Of a stretch of 64,000 nt of DNA, positions 49,806-58,759 are shown piece after piece. The position numbers and the translations under genes are program-made. Position 1 is the stretch's first letter. Each line of letters begins with the position of its first letter. The notes under the pieces are model-generated. The model ran no database searches, was not told where the DNA came from, and was given only the letters and a program-made list of their open reading frames with translations. This DNA comes from DASRHG01 sp035650655 (GTDB lineage: Bacteria; Desulfobacterota; Binatia; DP-6): contig DASRHG010000169.1 of NCBI GenBank assembly GCA_035650655.1, positions 18,927-82,926 of the forward strand. Reading direction: 5' to 3'.

Positions 49806-52025
49806 ATGCTCCGTGCCGCGGTCGTGCTGCTCCTGCTGGCGGGGGCCGTCGGCGACGTTGACGCGGCCGGCGTACGCGGCAGGCGCGTTCCGACGCCGCG
49901 CCCGCAGCGCCCGCGCCGGGAGACCCTCCTCCTCGTCGCCACCCCGACGAACGTCGGCCCCATGGCGGCGCATCCATTCGTCAACGCGAAGGTCTACTTC
50001 GGCCGCATGCCGAACGGGGCGGTCGCCGACCCGCGGACGTTCCGCGCGCGCCTCGGGCGGCACGACGTGACCTCGCTCTTCGTCGACTTCACCGACAGCG
50101 GCGGGACCGGCAAACGTGCGCGGCTCGACCCGCCGCTCCTCCGTACCGGCCCGCACACCGTGAACCGGCTGCGTCTGAAGGTCCGCTCGATGCCGTTCGG
50201 ACCGCACCACCGCCGCGTCCGTGACATCGACCACATCCGCTTCCGCGCCGTGGACACGGACGACCGGTCGCCGACGGCCGTGATCAGCACCGCCGCCGAA
50301 ATGATCCTCCCCGGCGTCCCGATCCAGTTCAACGGCGCCGGGAGCTTCGACCCGGACCACGACTGGCTCGCCTACGACTGGGACTTCGGCGACGGGACGC
50401 CGCACGCGACGGACGCCTCGCCGACCCACGTGTTCGCGGACGGCACGGGCGACGTGACCGTGACGCTCACGGTGACCGACGGCGCCCGCGCGGCAACGAC
50501 GCAGACGGGGCTCCTCGCGTGCCCAGCGCTCGACCCGGGCCGGACGCCGGGCACGCTTCGCCTCGATGCCGACGCGCGCCTGGAGCTCGCCGCGGTTCCC
50601 GTCGGCGGGACGGGCGCGACGACGATCACCGTGCGCAACCTCGACCAGACGCCGACGAGCCAGCTTCGGGTCCGGTTCGGCACGGATGCCGCGGCGTTCA
50701 CCGTCTCGCCCTCGGCGGTCGACCTGCCGGCGGAGGCGCAGGCGGAGGTGACCCTCCGCTTCTCGCCGACGGCCCCGGGGCACCAGCACGCGTTCGTCAC
50801 CGCGGTCGCGTGCGGCACGAACCGCCCGGTCATCCACGCGGTCGCCCACGGCTACGGCGGCACGGCGCCCGGGACGGGGCCGACGTTCGCCGCCGACCCG
50901 GTCTTCGGCAACGTCTTCGGCCAGGGCACGTTCACGATCCTCCCGAGCGGCGCGCGCGTGGCGATCGACAACGGCGTCGGGGTCTGCGCGAAGCTGGACC
51001 ACTCCGGCACGCGCGACCTCTGCGTCGAGTCGGCCGACTGCGTCAATCCGGGCGAGAGCTGCGACCCCTCGGCGACGACCCTCCTCGAGCCGAACGACAT
51101 GTGCGGCGACGGGCAGGGCAACCTGTACCTGCTGAGCGATCAGGGGACGTTCACCGAACCCAACGGCGACGGGTCGAAGACCGAGAGCATCCTCCACCTG
51201 AAGCTCGACGCGGGCGGGAACCGGACCGGCGCCGACATGTTCGCGCGCACCACGGACGAGACGATCAACATGGCGTGCGACCGGCGGGCGAACGGTGCGA
51301 TCTACCTCGCGCGCGCCATGGACCTCCCGCTGGAGACCTCGTGCTTCCGCGACGCGCAGGAGGACCTCCTCGCGCTCCGCAAGGCGAACGGCGGGGCGAG
51401 CGTCCTCTACGGCCCGATCGATCAGGCCGAGGGGCAGGACGCGTGCAACGGCGATTTCGACGAGACGGGGGACGTCGAGGTGTCGCGCGACGGGTCGTCC
51501 GTCTTCGTGAGCTTCCAGACGGAAGGCGGCATCTACCGCATCATCGGCCCGCCGCCGACGCCGCTCGAGATCGTCCCCGACGTCGACGACGTGTTCCAGG
51601 TGCACCCGGACGGCGCGATCCTCTACGCGGAGGCGAAGGACCCGGGCGGAGACCCGTCGTCCCGCGGAACGACGGGGAGGATCACGCTGTACAAGATCTT
51701 CCCCGAGCAGAGCGTGAGCAGCCCCCTCCCCCTCGCGCAGCGGACGCCGTGTGCCGTCTTCACGCTGCCGAACAACCAGGGCGTCACCCGGCTCGGCGAC
51801 ATCTCGATCGCCGCCGGCCGCACGTCGCCCGGGTCGAACGACGCGGTCGTCCTCGTGAGCTTCGGGACGAGCGAGGGGGCCCCCCCGCACGCCGGCCAGC
51901 CGCTCGTCCTCGGGCGGAACCTCCGCGTGGAAGGCACCGTCGCCTTCTCCTCGCCGGCGGGGAACGTCCCGTGCGCCGTCCTCGGGCTCGTGAACGTCGA
52001 GCAGATCGACCCGCTCACGTTCTGA
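49806..52025 (+). CDS. Large secreted PKD-domain protein with beta-propeller-like C-terminus
   Basis: A 739-residue exported protein. A signal peptide (residues 1-21) precedes a basic linker. A PKD domain lies at about residues 155-235 (PTAVISTAAEMI, YDWDFGDGTPH, VTVTLTVTDG), then an Ig-like ASPM/SPD-2/Hydin-type domain (TTITVRNLDQTPTSQLRVRF) to about 350. The rest is propeller-like with Cys-rich loops (DLCVESADCVNPGESCDP). It probably acts at the surface. The chosen ATG at 49806 opens the signal peptide. Confidence 0.78.
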   Translation: MLRAAVVLLLLAGAVGDVDAAGVRGRRVPTPRPQRPRRETLLLVATPTNVGPMAAHPFVNAKVYFGRMPNGAVADPRTFRARLGRHDVTSLFVDFTDSGGTGKRARLDPPLLRTGPHTVNRLRLKVRSMPFGPHHRRVRDIDHIRFRAVDTDDRSPTAVISTAAEMILPGVPIQFNGAGSFDPDHDWLAYDWDFGDGTPHATDASPTHVFADGTGDVTVTLTVTDGARAATTQTGLLACPALDPGRTPGTLRLDADARLELAAVPVGGTGATTITVRNLDQTPTSQLRVRFGTDAAAFTVSPSAVDLPAEAQAEVTLRFSPTAPGHQHAFVTAVACGTNRPVIHAVAHGYGGTAPGTGPTFAADPVFGNVFGQGTFTILPSGARVAIDNGVGVCAKLDHSGTRDLCVESADCVNPGESCDPSATTLLEPNDMCGDGQGNLYLLSDQGTFTEPNGDGSKTESILHLKLDAGGNRTGADMFARTTDETINMACDRRANGAIYLARAMDLPLETSCFRDAQEDLLALRKANGGASVLYGPIDQAEGQDACNGDFDETGDVEVSRDGSSVFVSFQTEGGIYRIIGPPPTPLEIVPDVDDVFQVHPDGAILYAEAKDPGGDPSSRGTTGRITLYKIFPEQSVSSPLPLAQRTPCAVFTLPNNQGVTRLGDISIAAGRTSPGSNDAVVLVSFGTSEGAPPHAGQPLVLGRNLRVEGTVAFSSPAGNVPCAVLGLVNVEQIDPLTF

Positions 52026-52126
52026 CGACGTTCCGCCCGAAGGTATGCGCGTCCCGCCACGTTTCCTTGCAGCGGGCGGCGCGCGCGTGCATGCGTGGCC
52101 GCATGCCGCCGCGACGACCGCCGGCC

Positions 52127-52327
52127 GTGACGAACCGCCTTCCCGCCGTCCTCGGACGCGTCGGAATGACGTGGGGAGAGCTCGCACGACGGACGCTCCT
52201 CCCGCCGCGGCTGCTCGCGCGGCTGCGCGCGCCCGACGCGAATCCGCGTCTCGCGGTCGCGGAGCGCGTCGCGGCCGCGCTCGGCGTGCGCGTCGAGGAC
52301 CTCTGGGCGCTCCGGCGCGCGGAGTGA
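52127..52327 (+). CDS. Tiny XRE-type helix-turn-helix protein
   Basis: A 66-residue protein that is almost only one XRE/Cro-like domain: MTWGELARRTLLPPRLLARLRAP, split here as helices 2-3, followed by RLAVAERVAAALGVRVEDLW. An upstream ATG at 52103 would add eight residues. It sits directly before a second tiny XRE protein, with three bases between them. Confidence 0.65.
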   Translation: MTNRLPAVLGRVGMTWGELARRTLLPPRLLARLRAPDANPRLAVAERVAAALGVRVEDLWALRRAE

Positions 52328-52330
52328 CTC

Positions 52331-52549
52331 GTGCGGAACGCCCTCTCCCGGCTCCTCGCCGCGCGCGGCTGGACCGACGTCGAGCTCGCACGGCGCGCGC
52401 GGCTCGATCGCGCGCACGTGAACCAGCTGAAGAACGGCCGCGCGCTGCCGACCGTCGCCACGGCGCTCGCGATCGCCCGCGAGCTCGGCGTTCCCGTGGC
52501 CGAGGCGTTCCCGCCCGGCTCGACGGCCCGCCGGCGGCGTCCTACATGA
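52331..52549 (+). CDS. Tiny XRE-type helix-turn-helix protein
   Basis: A 72-residue XRE-family DNA-binding protein: VELARRARLDRAHVNQLKNG is the helix-turn-helix, followed by ATALAIARELGVPVAEAF. The start is GTG at 52331. Its tail is Arg rich. It may form a heterodimer with the preceding paralogue; they share the LARR...A-LGV-VE/AE pattern. Confidence 0.72.
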   Translation: MRNALSRLLAARGWTDVELARRARLDRAHVNQLKNGRALPTVATALAIARELGVPVAEAFPPGSTARRRRPT

Positions 52550-53450
52550 GGTCGCCGCTCATGAGCACGTAGTTCGGCGGCGGCGACGAGGCCCCGCCGC
52601 GGCCCAGGTACTGGCAGGCGCGGAGCACGCGGAACCCGAGCCCGACCAGCCCCTCGACGAGCCGCCGGTCGGTCGCCGGGAGGAGCACGCGGACGGGCGT
52701 CCGACGGACGGCGAGGTCCCTCGCGAGCGCAGCGAGGAGCAGGAGGAGCACCTCGGGCTCGTCCGCCGCCGCGGATCCCAGGTGGGCCGACGCGTCGAGC
52801 CCGAGACCGAGCGCATAGCCGACGAGCGCGGTGCCGCGCTCGCCGACCACCGCACGCCCCCGACCGAGGTAGAGGTCCACGCTCTGCGGACGCGGTGCCC
52901 CGAACGCGCGCGCGTCGCGCGCCGTGACGCGCGCCGCGTCCGCGGTCGTCGCGGGACGGACGGCGAGCCCGGGCGGCGCGGCGGGGACCGCGAGCGCGGC
53001 GCCGGGCGGCAGCTCGAGCTCGACGAGCGGCGCGACGACGCGGAACCCCGCGCGGAGATAGAGCCCCAGGGCGGCGGCGTTCCAGCTCTCCTGGACGAGG
53101 CGGATCTGCGGCACGCCGGGCCCGGCGAGCGCGATCGCCCGCTCGAGGAGCCGGCGCCCGACGCCTCGACCCTGCGCGCGCGGCTCGACGGCGAGCGGGC
53201 CGATCGTCGCGATCGGCCCGCGGACGTGGACCCAAACGAAGCCGACCGGCTGCCCGTCCTCCTCGGCGACGAGCCCGCCGAGCGGGTCGAGCGCCGTCAG
53301 GTGCTCGACGTAACGCCGGCTCTCGGCGGGCGTCGAGACGGCGGGCGGCTGTGCGTGACGGAGCGCCGCCGCGTAGAAGGCGATGAAGGCGAGATCGCCG
53401 AGCCGCTCGACGTCCCGCGCGTGCGCGGGCCGGATGTCGAGCGACGCCAT
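52542..53450 (-). CDS. Tandem GNAT-family N-acetyltransferase
   Basis: A 302-residue protein with two GNAT halves. The first has the acetyl-CoA motif EPRAQGRGVGRRLLERAI near residue 92, with VGFVWVHVRGPIATIGPLAV before it. The second half (from about residue 155) is a degenerate GNAT fold ending in LVGLGFRVLRACQYLGRGG. The substrate is unknown. Its stop overlaps the tail of the convergent XRE gene by eight bases. Confidence 0.82.
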   Translation of the reverse strand: MASLDIRPAHARDVERLGDLAFIAFYAAALRHAQPPAVSTPAESRRYVEHLTALDPLGGLVAEEDGQPVGFVWVHVRGPIATIGPLAVEPRAQGRGVGRRLLERAIALAGPGVPQIRLVQESWNAAALGLYLRAGFRVVAPLVELELPPGAALAVPAAPPGLAVRPATTADAARVTARDARAFGAPRPQSVDLYLGRGRAVVGERGTALVGYALGLGLDASAHLGSAAADEPEVLLLLLAALARDLAVRRTPVRVLLPATDRRLVEGLVGLGFRVLRACQYLGRGGASSPPPNYVLMSGDLM

Positions 53451-53452
53451 CC

Positions 53453-54796
53453 CTAGCGCTTCTTCGCGGGCGGGGCCTCCGCGGCGGCGAAGAGGAGGCC
53501 CGCCGGGCGGGCGGGCCCGGTGTCGCCGTGCGGCCAGTGCGTGCGGTTGAAGTCGACCCCGACCTCGCCCGTCAGCTCGTCGCGGAAGGCCTCGTCGATG
53601 CGAAGGCGGCCCGTCGCGGTGTCGAGGCGGACGAGATAGACGCGGTGGTCGCCGTCGCGCACCCAGCCCGGCACATCGACGGTGTAGTCGCTCACCGCGA
53701 TGCGGCTGCCGTCGGCGCTCATCGCGAGATGATGCGGGCCGCCGACGCGGGCCTGGCCCTCGTTCGCCGGATCCTGGTCGAAGCGAACCGCGGAGGCGAG
53801 CTTGGGGCTCCACGGATCGGTCACGTCGAACGACGCGACGCGATTCCGGCCGCCGAGCGCGACCACGTAGAAGCGATCGTCGGGCGTGACGGCGGCGCCG
53901 CCGGCGAACGCACCCGGACCGAAGTCGAACACGAGCCGCATGAGCGGCGTCGGCGTCCCGAGCGAATCGGAGGCGTAGAGGCCGCCGCCCTCGGCGTCGA
54001 CGTACGCGATCGGCTGGCGGTGGAACCAGCGCGGCGTGACGGGGGCGAGGTTCTCCTCGCCGCGCGGGCCGGCCTCGAGGACGACCGTCTTCTCGAGCGC
54101 GAGCGGGTTCGTCCGCCACACCTGCGCGGTGATTCCGGGCACGCGCTCCCCGCGCGCCGTCGCCGCGTAGCCGTGGCCCGTGCTCGTCGTCAGGATGCGG
54201 TCGAGCGACCGCGACACGGCGGCGCCGTGCGGCGCGACGATGAACGCGCGGGCGCTCGGGTCGCTCGCCGACGCCTCGCGCACGGGCTGGCCGTCGGCGG
54301 AGAGCTCGAGGAGGCCGCCGGCGGCGGCGAGTACCTCGCGCGCGTCGTTGTGGTAGCGGACCGGATCCGCGCAGGCGACGGCGACGTCGCCGTTCGGCAG
54401 CGACACGACCGCGCCCGGCGCACCGAGCGCGCGCGTGCGGTCCGGCTCGTCCACGTGGACGAGCGTCGCGGCGAGCGGCTGGCGGACGTCGAAGACGAAC
54501 GTGCGGTTCGTCAGGATGCCCGACGCGAACACGCGGCGGTCGGGGCGCAGCTCGTCGTTCAGCGACTGCGGCTCGTTCCCGCGGGAGCGGACGGGCACGG
54601 TGCGCAGCACCTTCCCATACGACGGGGAGCGCGGATCGGCGTCGAGGACGGCGAGGAAGTCGGAGCTCTGGCGGTCGGCGTCCCCCGCCCACACGAGGAG
54701 ATACGGCTCCCCGGTGAAGGGCGGCGTGGCCGGCTGGCGCGCACACGCCGCGAACACGAGCCCGACTGCCGCCGCGCCTGCCGCCCATCCTCGCAT
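53453..54796 (-). CDS. Beta-propeller lipoprotein, possibly selenium-binding-protein-like
   Basis: A 447-residue exported protein, probably a lipoprotein (signal peptide ending FAAC near residue 18). Propeller-like repeats include FLAVLDADPRSPSYGKVLRT, FVFDVRQPLAATLVHV and HHLAMSADGSRIAVSDYTV. The first block (DADPRSPSYGKV, NDELRPDRRVFASGI) resembles the selenium-binding/methanethiol oxidase family, but the metal ligands of that family were not confirmed. It ends two bases before the GNAT start on the same strand. Confidence 0.68.
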   Translation of the reverse strand: MRGWAAGAAAVGLVFAACARQPATPPFTGEPYLLVWAGDADRQSSDFLAVLDADPRSPSYGKVLRTVPVRSRGNEPQSLNDELRPDRRVFASGILTNRTFVFDVRQPLAATLVHVDEPDRTRALGAPGAVVSLPNGDVAVACADPVRYHNDAREVLAAAGGLLELSADGQPVREASASDPSARAFIVAPHGAAVSRSLDRILTTSTGHGYAATARGERVPGITAQVWRTNPLALEKTVVLEAGPRGEENLAPVTPRWFHRQPIAYVDAEGGGLYASDSLGTPTPLMRLVFDFGPGAFAGGAAVTPDDRFYVVALGGRNRVASFDVTDPWSPKLASAVRFDQDPANEGQARVGGPHHLAMSADGSRIAVSDYTVDVPGWVRDGDHRVYLVRLDTATGRLRIDEAFRDELTGEVGVDFNRTHWPHGDTGPARPAGLLFAAAEAPPAKKR

Positions 54797-54889
54797 CGTC
54801 CGTCCCTCCCCGCGCGGCGCCTCTCTACAACCGCGCCTCGCGAGAGTCCAACGTTGGCGTCGCCCCCGTGATCCGGCTACCAGGCGTCC

Positions 54890-56074
54890 GTGGACCGCGC
54901 CGACCGACGTCTCCTCGGCCTGCTCGCCGTCACGCTCGCCTTCGAGGGCTACGGCCGCTCCGTCCTCTCCATCGCGCTCGACGACGTCGGCACGTCGCTC
55001 GCCGCGGACGCCCCGACGCTCTCCTACGCCCTCGCCGTCGTCGCCGCCGGCGCTCTCGGCGTCCTCTTCCTCGGGCCGCTCACGGACCGCTTCGGCCGCC
55101 GCCGGCTCCTCCTCACCGGCCTCGCCGGCTACTCCGCCTTCGGGGCCGGGACGGCGACGGCGGTCACGGTCGGCGCCCTCGTCCTCTGGCAGGCGCTCGC
55201 GCGGGCGTTCCAGGAGGCGACGCTCGCCGCCGTCGCCGTCACCGCCGCGGAGGAGATGCCGGCGCTCCATCGCGGGCGCGCGCAGGGGATTCTCGGGATC
55301 GCGAACAACGTCGGCGCGGGCCTGGCTGCGTTCTTGTTCGCCTTCGTGGCGGGTCTCCCCGGCCGCTGGCGCGCACTGTTCGCCCTCGCCGCGCTCCCGC
55401 TCGGGGCGCTGCCGCTCCTCGCGCGCCGGGTCCCCGAGAGCCGGCGCTGGCTCGCCCGGCACGAGGGGCGACGGGGGCTCCCACGCGCGTACGCCGCTCG
55501 CCTCGCGCTCGCGCTGGCGGTCCTCTTCCTCGGCACGAGCTGCGAGGTCGCCGCGTTCGGCTTCGCGACGTATTTCCCGATGAATCGCTACGGATGGTCC
55601 CCCGCGCAGGCGAGCGCGATGATCGTCCTGGCCGGCGGCGCCGGCCTGCCCGGGTGGTGGGTCGGAGGGACGCTCGCCGACGGACTCGGGCGGCGTCCGA
55701 CGACGATCCTCTTCCTCGCGGGCCTCGCCGCCGCCGAGGTCGCCTTCTTCCTCGGGGGCGAATGGTGCCTGTGGCCCGGCTTCGCGCTCATGAACTTCTG
55801 TCAGGGCGGCAAGACGGTCGCGCTCCGGGCCTGGTCGACGGAGCTCTTCCCGACCACGGTTCGCGCGACGGCCGCCGCCTGGGCGAGCGCCGCCGCGACC
55901 GTCGGCGGCATGACCGGCTTCGGTGCCGCCGGCGCGCTCACCGGCGCGACGGGCGCCCTCGCCCCGGCGCTCGCCACCGTGGCCACCGCGGGCCTCGTCG
56001 CGGCCGGCGTCGCGGCCTTCCTCCCCGAGACCCGCGGCCTGGAGCTCGAGTCGATCGCCCCCGACGTCGCGTAG
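54890..56074 (+). CDS. Major facilitator superfamily transporter
   Basis: A 394-residue inner-membrane transporter with 12 predicted spans. The loop 2-3 signature is GPLTDRFGRRRLL near residue 62, with a matching DGLGRRPTTI near 265 in the second half, and the sugar/carboxylate-type PESRRWL near 183 and PETRGLELE at the end. The PETRG ending and length match the sugar-porter/metabolite:H+ symporter group; the substrate is unknown. Starts with GTG at 54890, diverging from the propeller lipoprotein. Confidence 0.9.
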   Translation: MDRADRRLLGLLAVTLAFEGYGRSVLSIALDDVGTSLAADAPTLSYALAVVAAGALGVLFLGPLTDRFGRRRLLLTGLAGYSAFGAGTATAVTVGALVLWQALARAFQEATLAAVAVTAAEEMPALHRGRAQGILGIANNVGAGLAAFLFAFVAGLPGRWRALFALAALPLGALPLLARRVPESRRWLARHEGRRGLPRAYAARLALALAVLFLGTSCEVAAFGFATYFPMNRYGWSPAQASAMIVLAGGAGLPGWWVGGTLADGLGRRPTTILFLAGLAAAEVAFFLGGEWCLWPGFALMNFCQGGKTVALRAWSTELFPTTVRATAAAWASAAATVGGMTGFGAAGALTGATGALAPALATVATAGLVAAGVAAFLPETRGLELESIAPDVA

Positions 56075-56109
56075 CCCCACGGCCCGAGCCGGCGCGCGAG
56101 CACCGGCGG

Positions 56110-56250
56110 CCGCGCGCGTCCGGGTCGCCCCGGCCTCCGGGCGGAGGCCGACCGCGAGAGCGGTCGTTCCGGCCGACGGGGTCCGGGGGCATCGGAGGAG
56201 CGCAGCCGGCGCGCGAGCGCCGGCGAGCACCGGACGGGCCCCCGGATGAG
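56110..56250. repeat. Intergenic cluster of hairpins and repeated GC-rich words
   Basis: Between the MFS gene and ptsP lie several perfect small inverted repeats: CGGCCTCC-GGGC-GGAGGCCG, then directly ACCGC-GAGA-GCGGT with a GNRA-type loop, and an outer pair TCCGGGGGC (56182-56190) with GCCCCCGGA (56238-56246). A GCCGGCGCGCGAGC word occurs twice. They may form a terminator for converging transcripts or a structured RNA. Confidence 0.6.
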
Positions 56251-58677
56251 TTAGTGATACATCTCCATCAGCTCGATGATCCCGAGGCTCTTCATCCCGT
56301 CGAAGAGATAGCCCTTCACTTCCTTCACGGTCGCCATCGAGATCACGTCGCGCGCGATCGTCCGCGCCACGGTGTACGGGATCGAGCGGATGATCCGCTT
56401 GATCACGGGGATGAAGAAGGGGCCCATCGAGAGGTCGTCGAGACCGAGGCCGAGGAGGACGAGCGTGCACAGGGGATCGGACGCCATCTCGCCGCACATG
56501 CCGACCCACTTGCCCGCACCCTTCGCCGCTTGGACCGTGTCGTGGACGGCGGCCAGGACGGCGGGATGCAGCGGCTCGTAGAGCCGCGCGACCTTGCGAT
56601 TGTTGCGATCGACCGCGAGGAGGTACTGGATCAGGTCGTTCGTGCCGATCGAGAAGAAGTCGACCTCCCGGATGAGCTGCGTCGCGAGCGAGACCGCGGA
56701 CGGGACCTCGACCATCATGCCGATCGGCACCGAGGCGTCGAAGTCGCGTCCCTCCTGGCGCAGCTCCTCCTTCGCCTCCTCGAGCAGCTCCTTCACCTGC
56801 CGGATCTCCTCGACGCTCGAGATCATCGGGAAGAGCATCCGGACCCGACCCGCGGTGGCCGCGCGGAGGATCGCGCGCAGCTGCACCTTGAAGAATTCCG
56901 GCATCTCGAGCGAGATGCGGATCGAGCGCCAGCCGAGGAACGGGTTCTCCTCCCGCGGGAGGCGCATGTACCCCGGATACTTGTCCGCGCCGACGTCGAG
57001 CGTCCGGATCGTGAGCGGCCTGCCCTCCATGCCGCGGACGACGCGCATGTAGAGCTGGTACTGCTCCTCCTCGTCGGGGAACTCGCGGTACGTGAGGAAC
57101 GGAAACTCCGTGCGGTAGAGGCCGATCCCCTCCGCGCCGTGCCGGTGGGCGAGGACGAGGTCCGAGATGAGGCCGATGTTCGCGTAGAGCGATACGCGGC
57201 GGCCGTCGGGGGTCTCTGCAGGGACGTTCTTGATGCTCTCGAGCTCGCGATTGAAGGCGCGATACTCGCGATTGAGCCGGTCGTACTCGCGCGCGACGTC
57301 GACCGTCGGATTGACGTAGATGACCCCCGAGTTGCCGTCGACGATCACGTCGTCGTGCTCGTGCACGACGTCACTCAGCTGCTCGATGCCGACGACGGTC
57401 GGGATCTCGAACGACTTCGCGAGGATCGACGCGTGCGAGGTGACGCCGCCGGTCGCGAGCAGGATGCCCTGTAGGCGCTCGTGCTCGATGAGCGAGAGGT
57501 CCGAGAGGGTCAGCTCCTCGGCGACCAGGACGCTGTCCTCCTCGAAGGGACGTTCGGGCTCCTCGACGCCGAGGAGGTTCCGAAGCACGCGCAGGCCGAC
57601 GTCCTTCAGGTCGATCGCCCGGTCGCGCAGGTAGCCGTCCGTCATCCGCCCGAACTGCGCGAGGTACTCGTCGACCACCCGCTTCAGGGCGGCCTCGGCG
57701 ACGAGCCCGTGGCCGATCGCCGCCTCGATTTTCGCGACGAACGCCCGGTCCTCGAGCATCATCCGGTGCGCGTCGATGATCTTCACGTCGAATTCCGGCA
57801 TCCGCTTCGAGAGCCGCTCCTTCAGGCGCTCGAGCTCGACGACGGATTCGGCGATCGCGCGTCGCACCCGCCGGCGCTCCTCGTCCGGGTTCTCGGCCTG
57901 CGCCTCCTCGACGAGCGCGAAGCTGACGGGCGGCTGGAGCAGGTGCGCCCGGCCCCGTCCGAACCCGGGTGCGGCCGGCAGGCCGTTCAGGCGCGCGGAG
58001 CGCCCGCGGCCGCGGACCGCCTCCTCGGGCCGCTCCGTCGTCGTCTCGTACGCCTGCAGCCGTTTGATCGCGGCGACCATGCGCCGACGGTACTCGCGGC
58101 GTTCCTTCTCCTTGCTCTTCAGGTCCTCGAGCAGACGGGCCTGGACGATGATCCCGCCCACCTGGGCCGCGATCGCCCGGAGGATCCTCAGCTCGTGACG
58201 CGAGAATCTCCGACGGCGGAGCGTCTGCACGACGAGCACGCCGATCGGCGTGCCGCGCTCGATCACCGGAACGCCGACGAAGGAGTGGTACTTCTCCTCT
58301 CCCGTCTCGGGAAAGTACTTGTAGCGGGGGTGCGTGATCGCGTCGACGGCCATCACCGGCTCGAGCTTCTCGATCGCCATGCCGGTCAGGCCCTCTTCGA
58401 CGCTCATCGTGACCTTGCCGATCGTGTTGCGGTCGAGGCCCGTCGTCGCCCAGAGCGTCAGGCGCTGGGCGCGTGGGTCGAGGATGTAGAGGGAGCACAC
58501 CTCCGTCTCCATCCGCTGCGCCACGACCTCGACGATCCGCTGGAGCGTCTCCTGGAGGTCCTCGGAGCGGGCGGTGATGCCGCTGATGTCCTCGAGGACC
58601 GTGAAGCCGTGGCGGCCGCGGCGAGCCGCCGGCGCACGGCGGGCGGTGCCCGCGGGCTTGCGCGTCTCCGCCTCCAT
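56251..58677 (-). CDS. ptsP: Phosphoenolpyruvate-protein phosphotransferase with GAF domain (EI-Ntr)
   Basis: Enzyme I of the nitrogen PTS, which takes phosphate from PEP and passes it to NPr. The protein has 808 residues. An N-terminal GAF domain (about 25-180) is followed by a coiled linker and the EI modules. The phospho-histidine is in GGVTSHAS near residue 414; the PEP-domain arginines and the catalytic cysteine GMCGEMASDP near residue 727 are present. No NPr or EIIA-Ntr gene is nearby. GAF domains of PtsP sense glutamine or 2-oxoglutarate in other bacteria. Confidence 0.95.
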   Translation of the reverse strand: MEAETRKPAGTARRAPAARRGRHGFTVLEDISGITARSEDLQETLQRIVEVVAQRMETEVCSLYILDPRAQRLTLWATTGLDRNTIGKVTMSVEEGLTGMAIEKLEPVMAVDAITHPRYKYFPETGEEKYHSFVGVPVIERGTPIGVLVVQTLRRRRFSRHELRILRAIAAQVGGIIVQARLLEDLKSKEKERREYRRRMVAAIKRLQAYETTTERPEEAVRGRGRSARLNGLPAAPGFGRGRAHLLQPPVSFALVEEAQAENPDEERRRVRRAIAESVVELERLKERLSKRMPEFDVKIIDAHRMMLEDRAFVAKIEAAIGHGLVAEAALKRVVDEYLAQFGRMTDGYLRDRAIDLKDVGLRVLRNLLGVEEPERPFEEDSVLVAEELTLSDLSLIEHERLQGILLATGGVTSHASILAKSFEIPTVVGIEQLSDVVHEHDDVIVDGNSGVIYVNPTVDVAREYDRLNREYRAFNRELESIKNVPAETPDGRRVSLYANIGLISDLVLAHRHGAEGIGLYRTEFPFLTYREFPDEEEQYQLYMRVVRGMEGRPLTIRTLDVGADKYPGYMRLPREENPFLGWRSIRISLEMPEFFKVQLRAILRAATAGRVRMLFPMISSVEEIRQVKELLEEAKEELRQEGRDFDASVPIGMMVEVPSAVSLATQLIREVDFFSIGTNDLIQYLLAVDRNNRKVARLYEPLHPAVLAAVHDTVQAAKGAGKWVGMCGEMASDPLCTLVLLGLGLDDLSMGPFFIPVIKRIIRSIPYTVARTIARDVISMATVKEVKGYLFDGMKSLGIIELMEMYH

Positions 58678-58759
58678 CGGGTGCGGGCGATCTTACCGGG
58701 AGTCCCGTGCGCGAACAATGCAGGTCGGCGCCGGTCGGAGCCGAGGGGGCGCGACGCGC

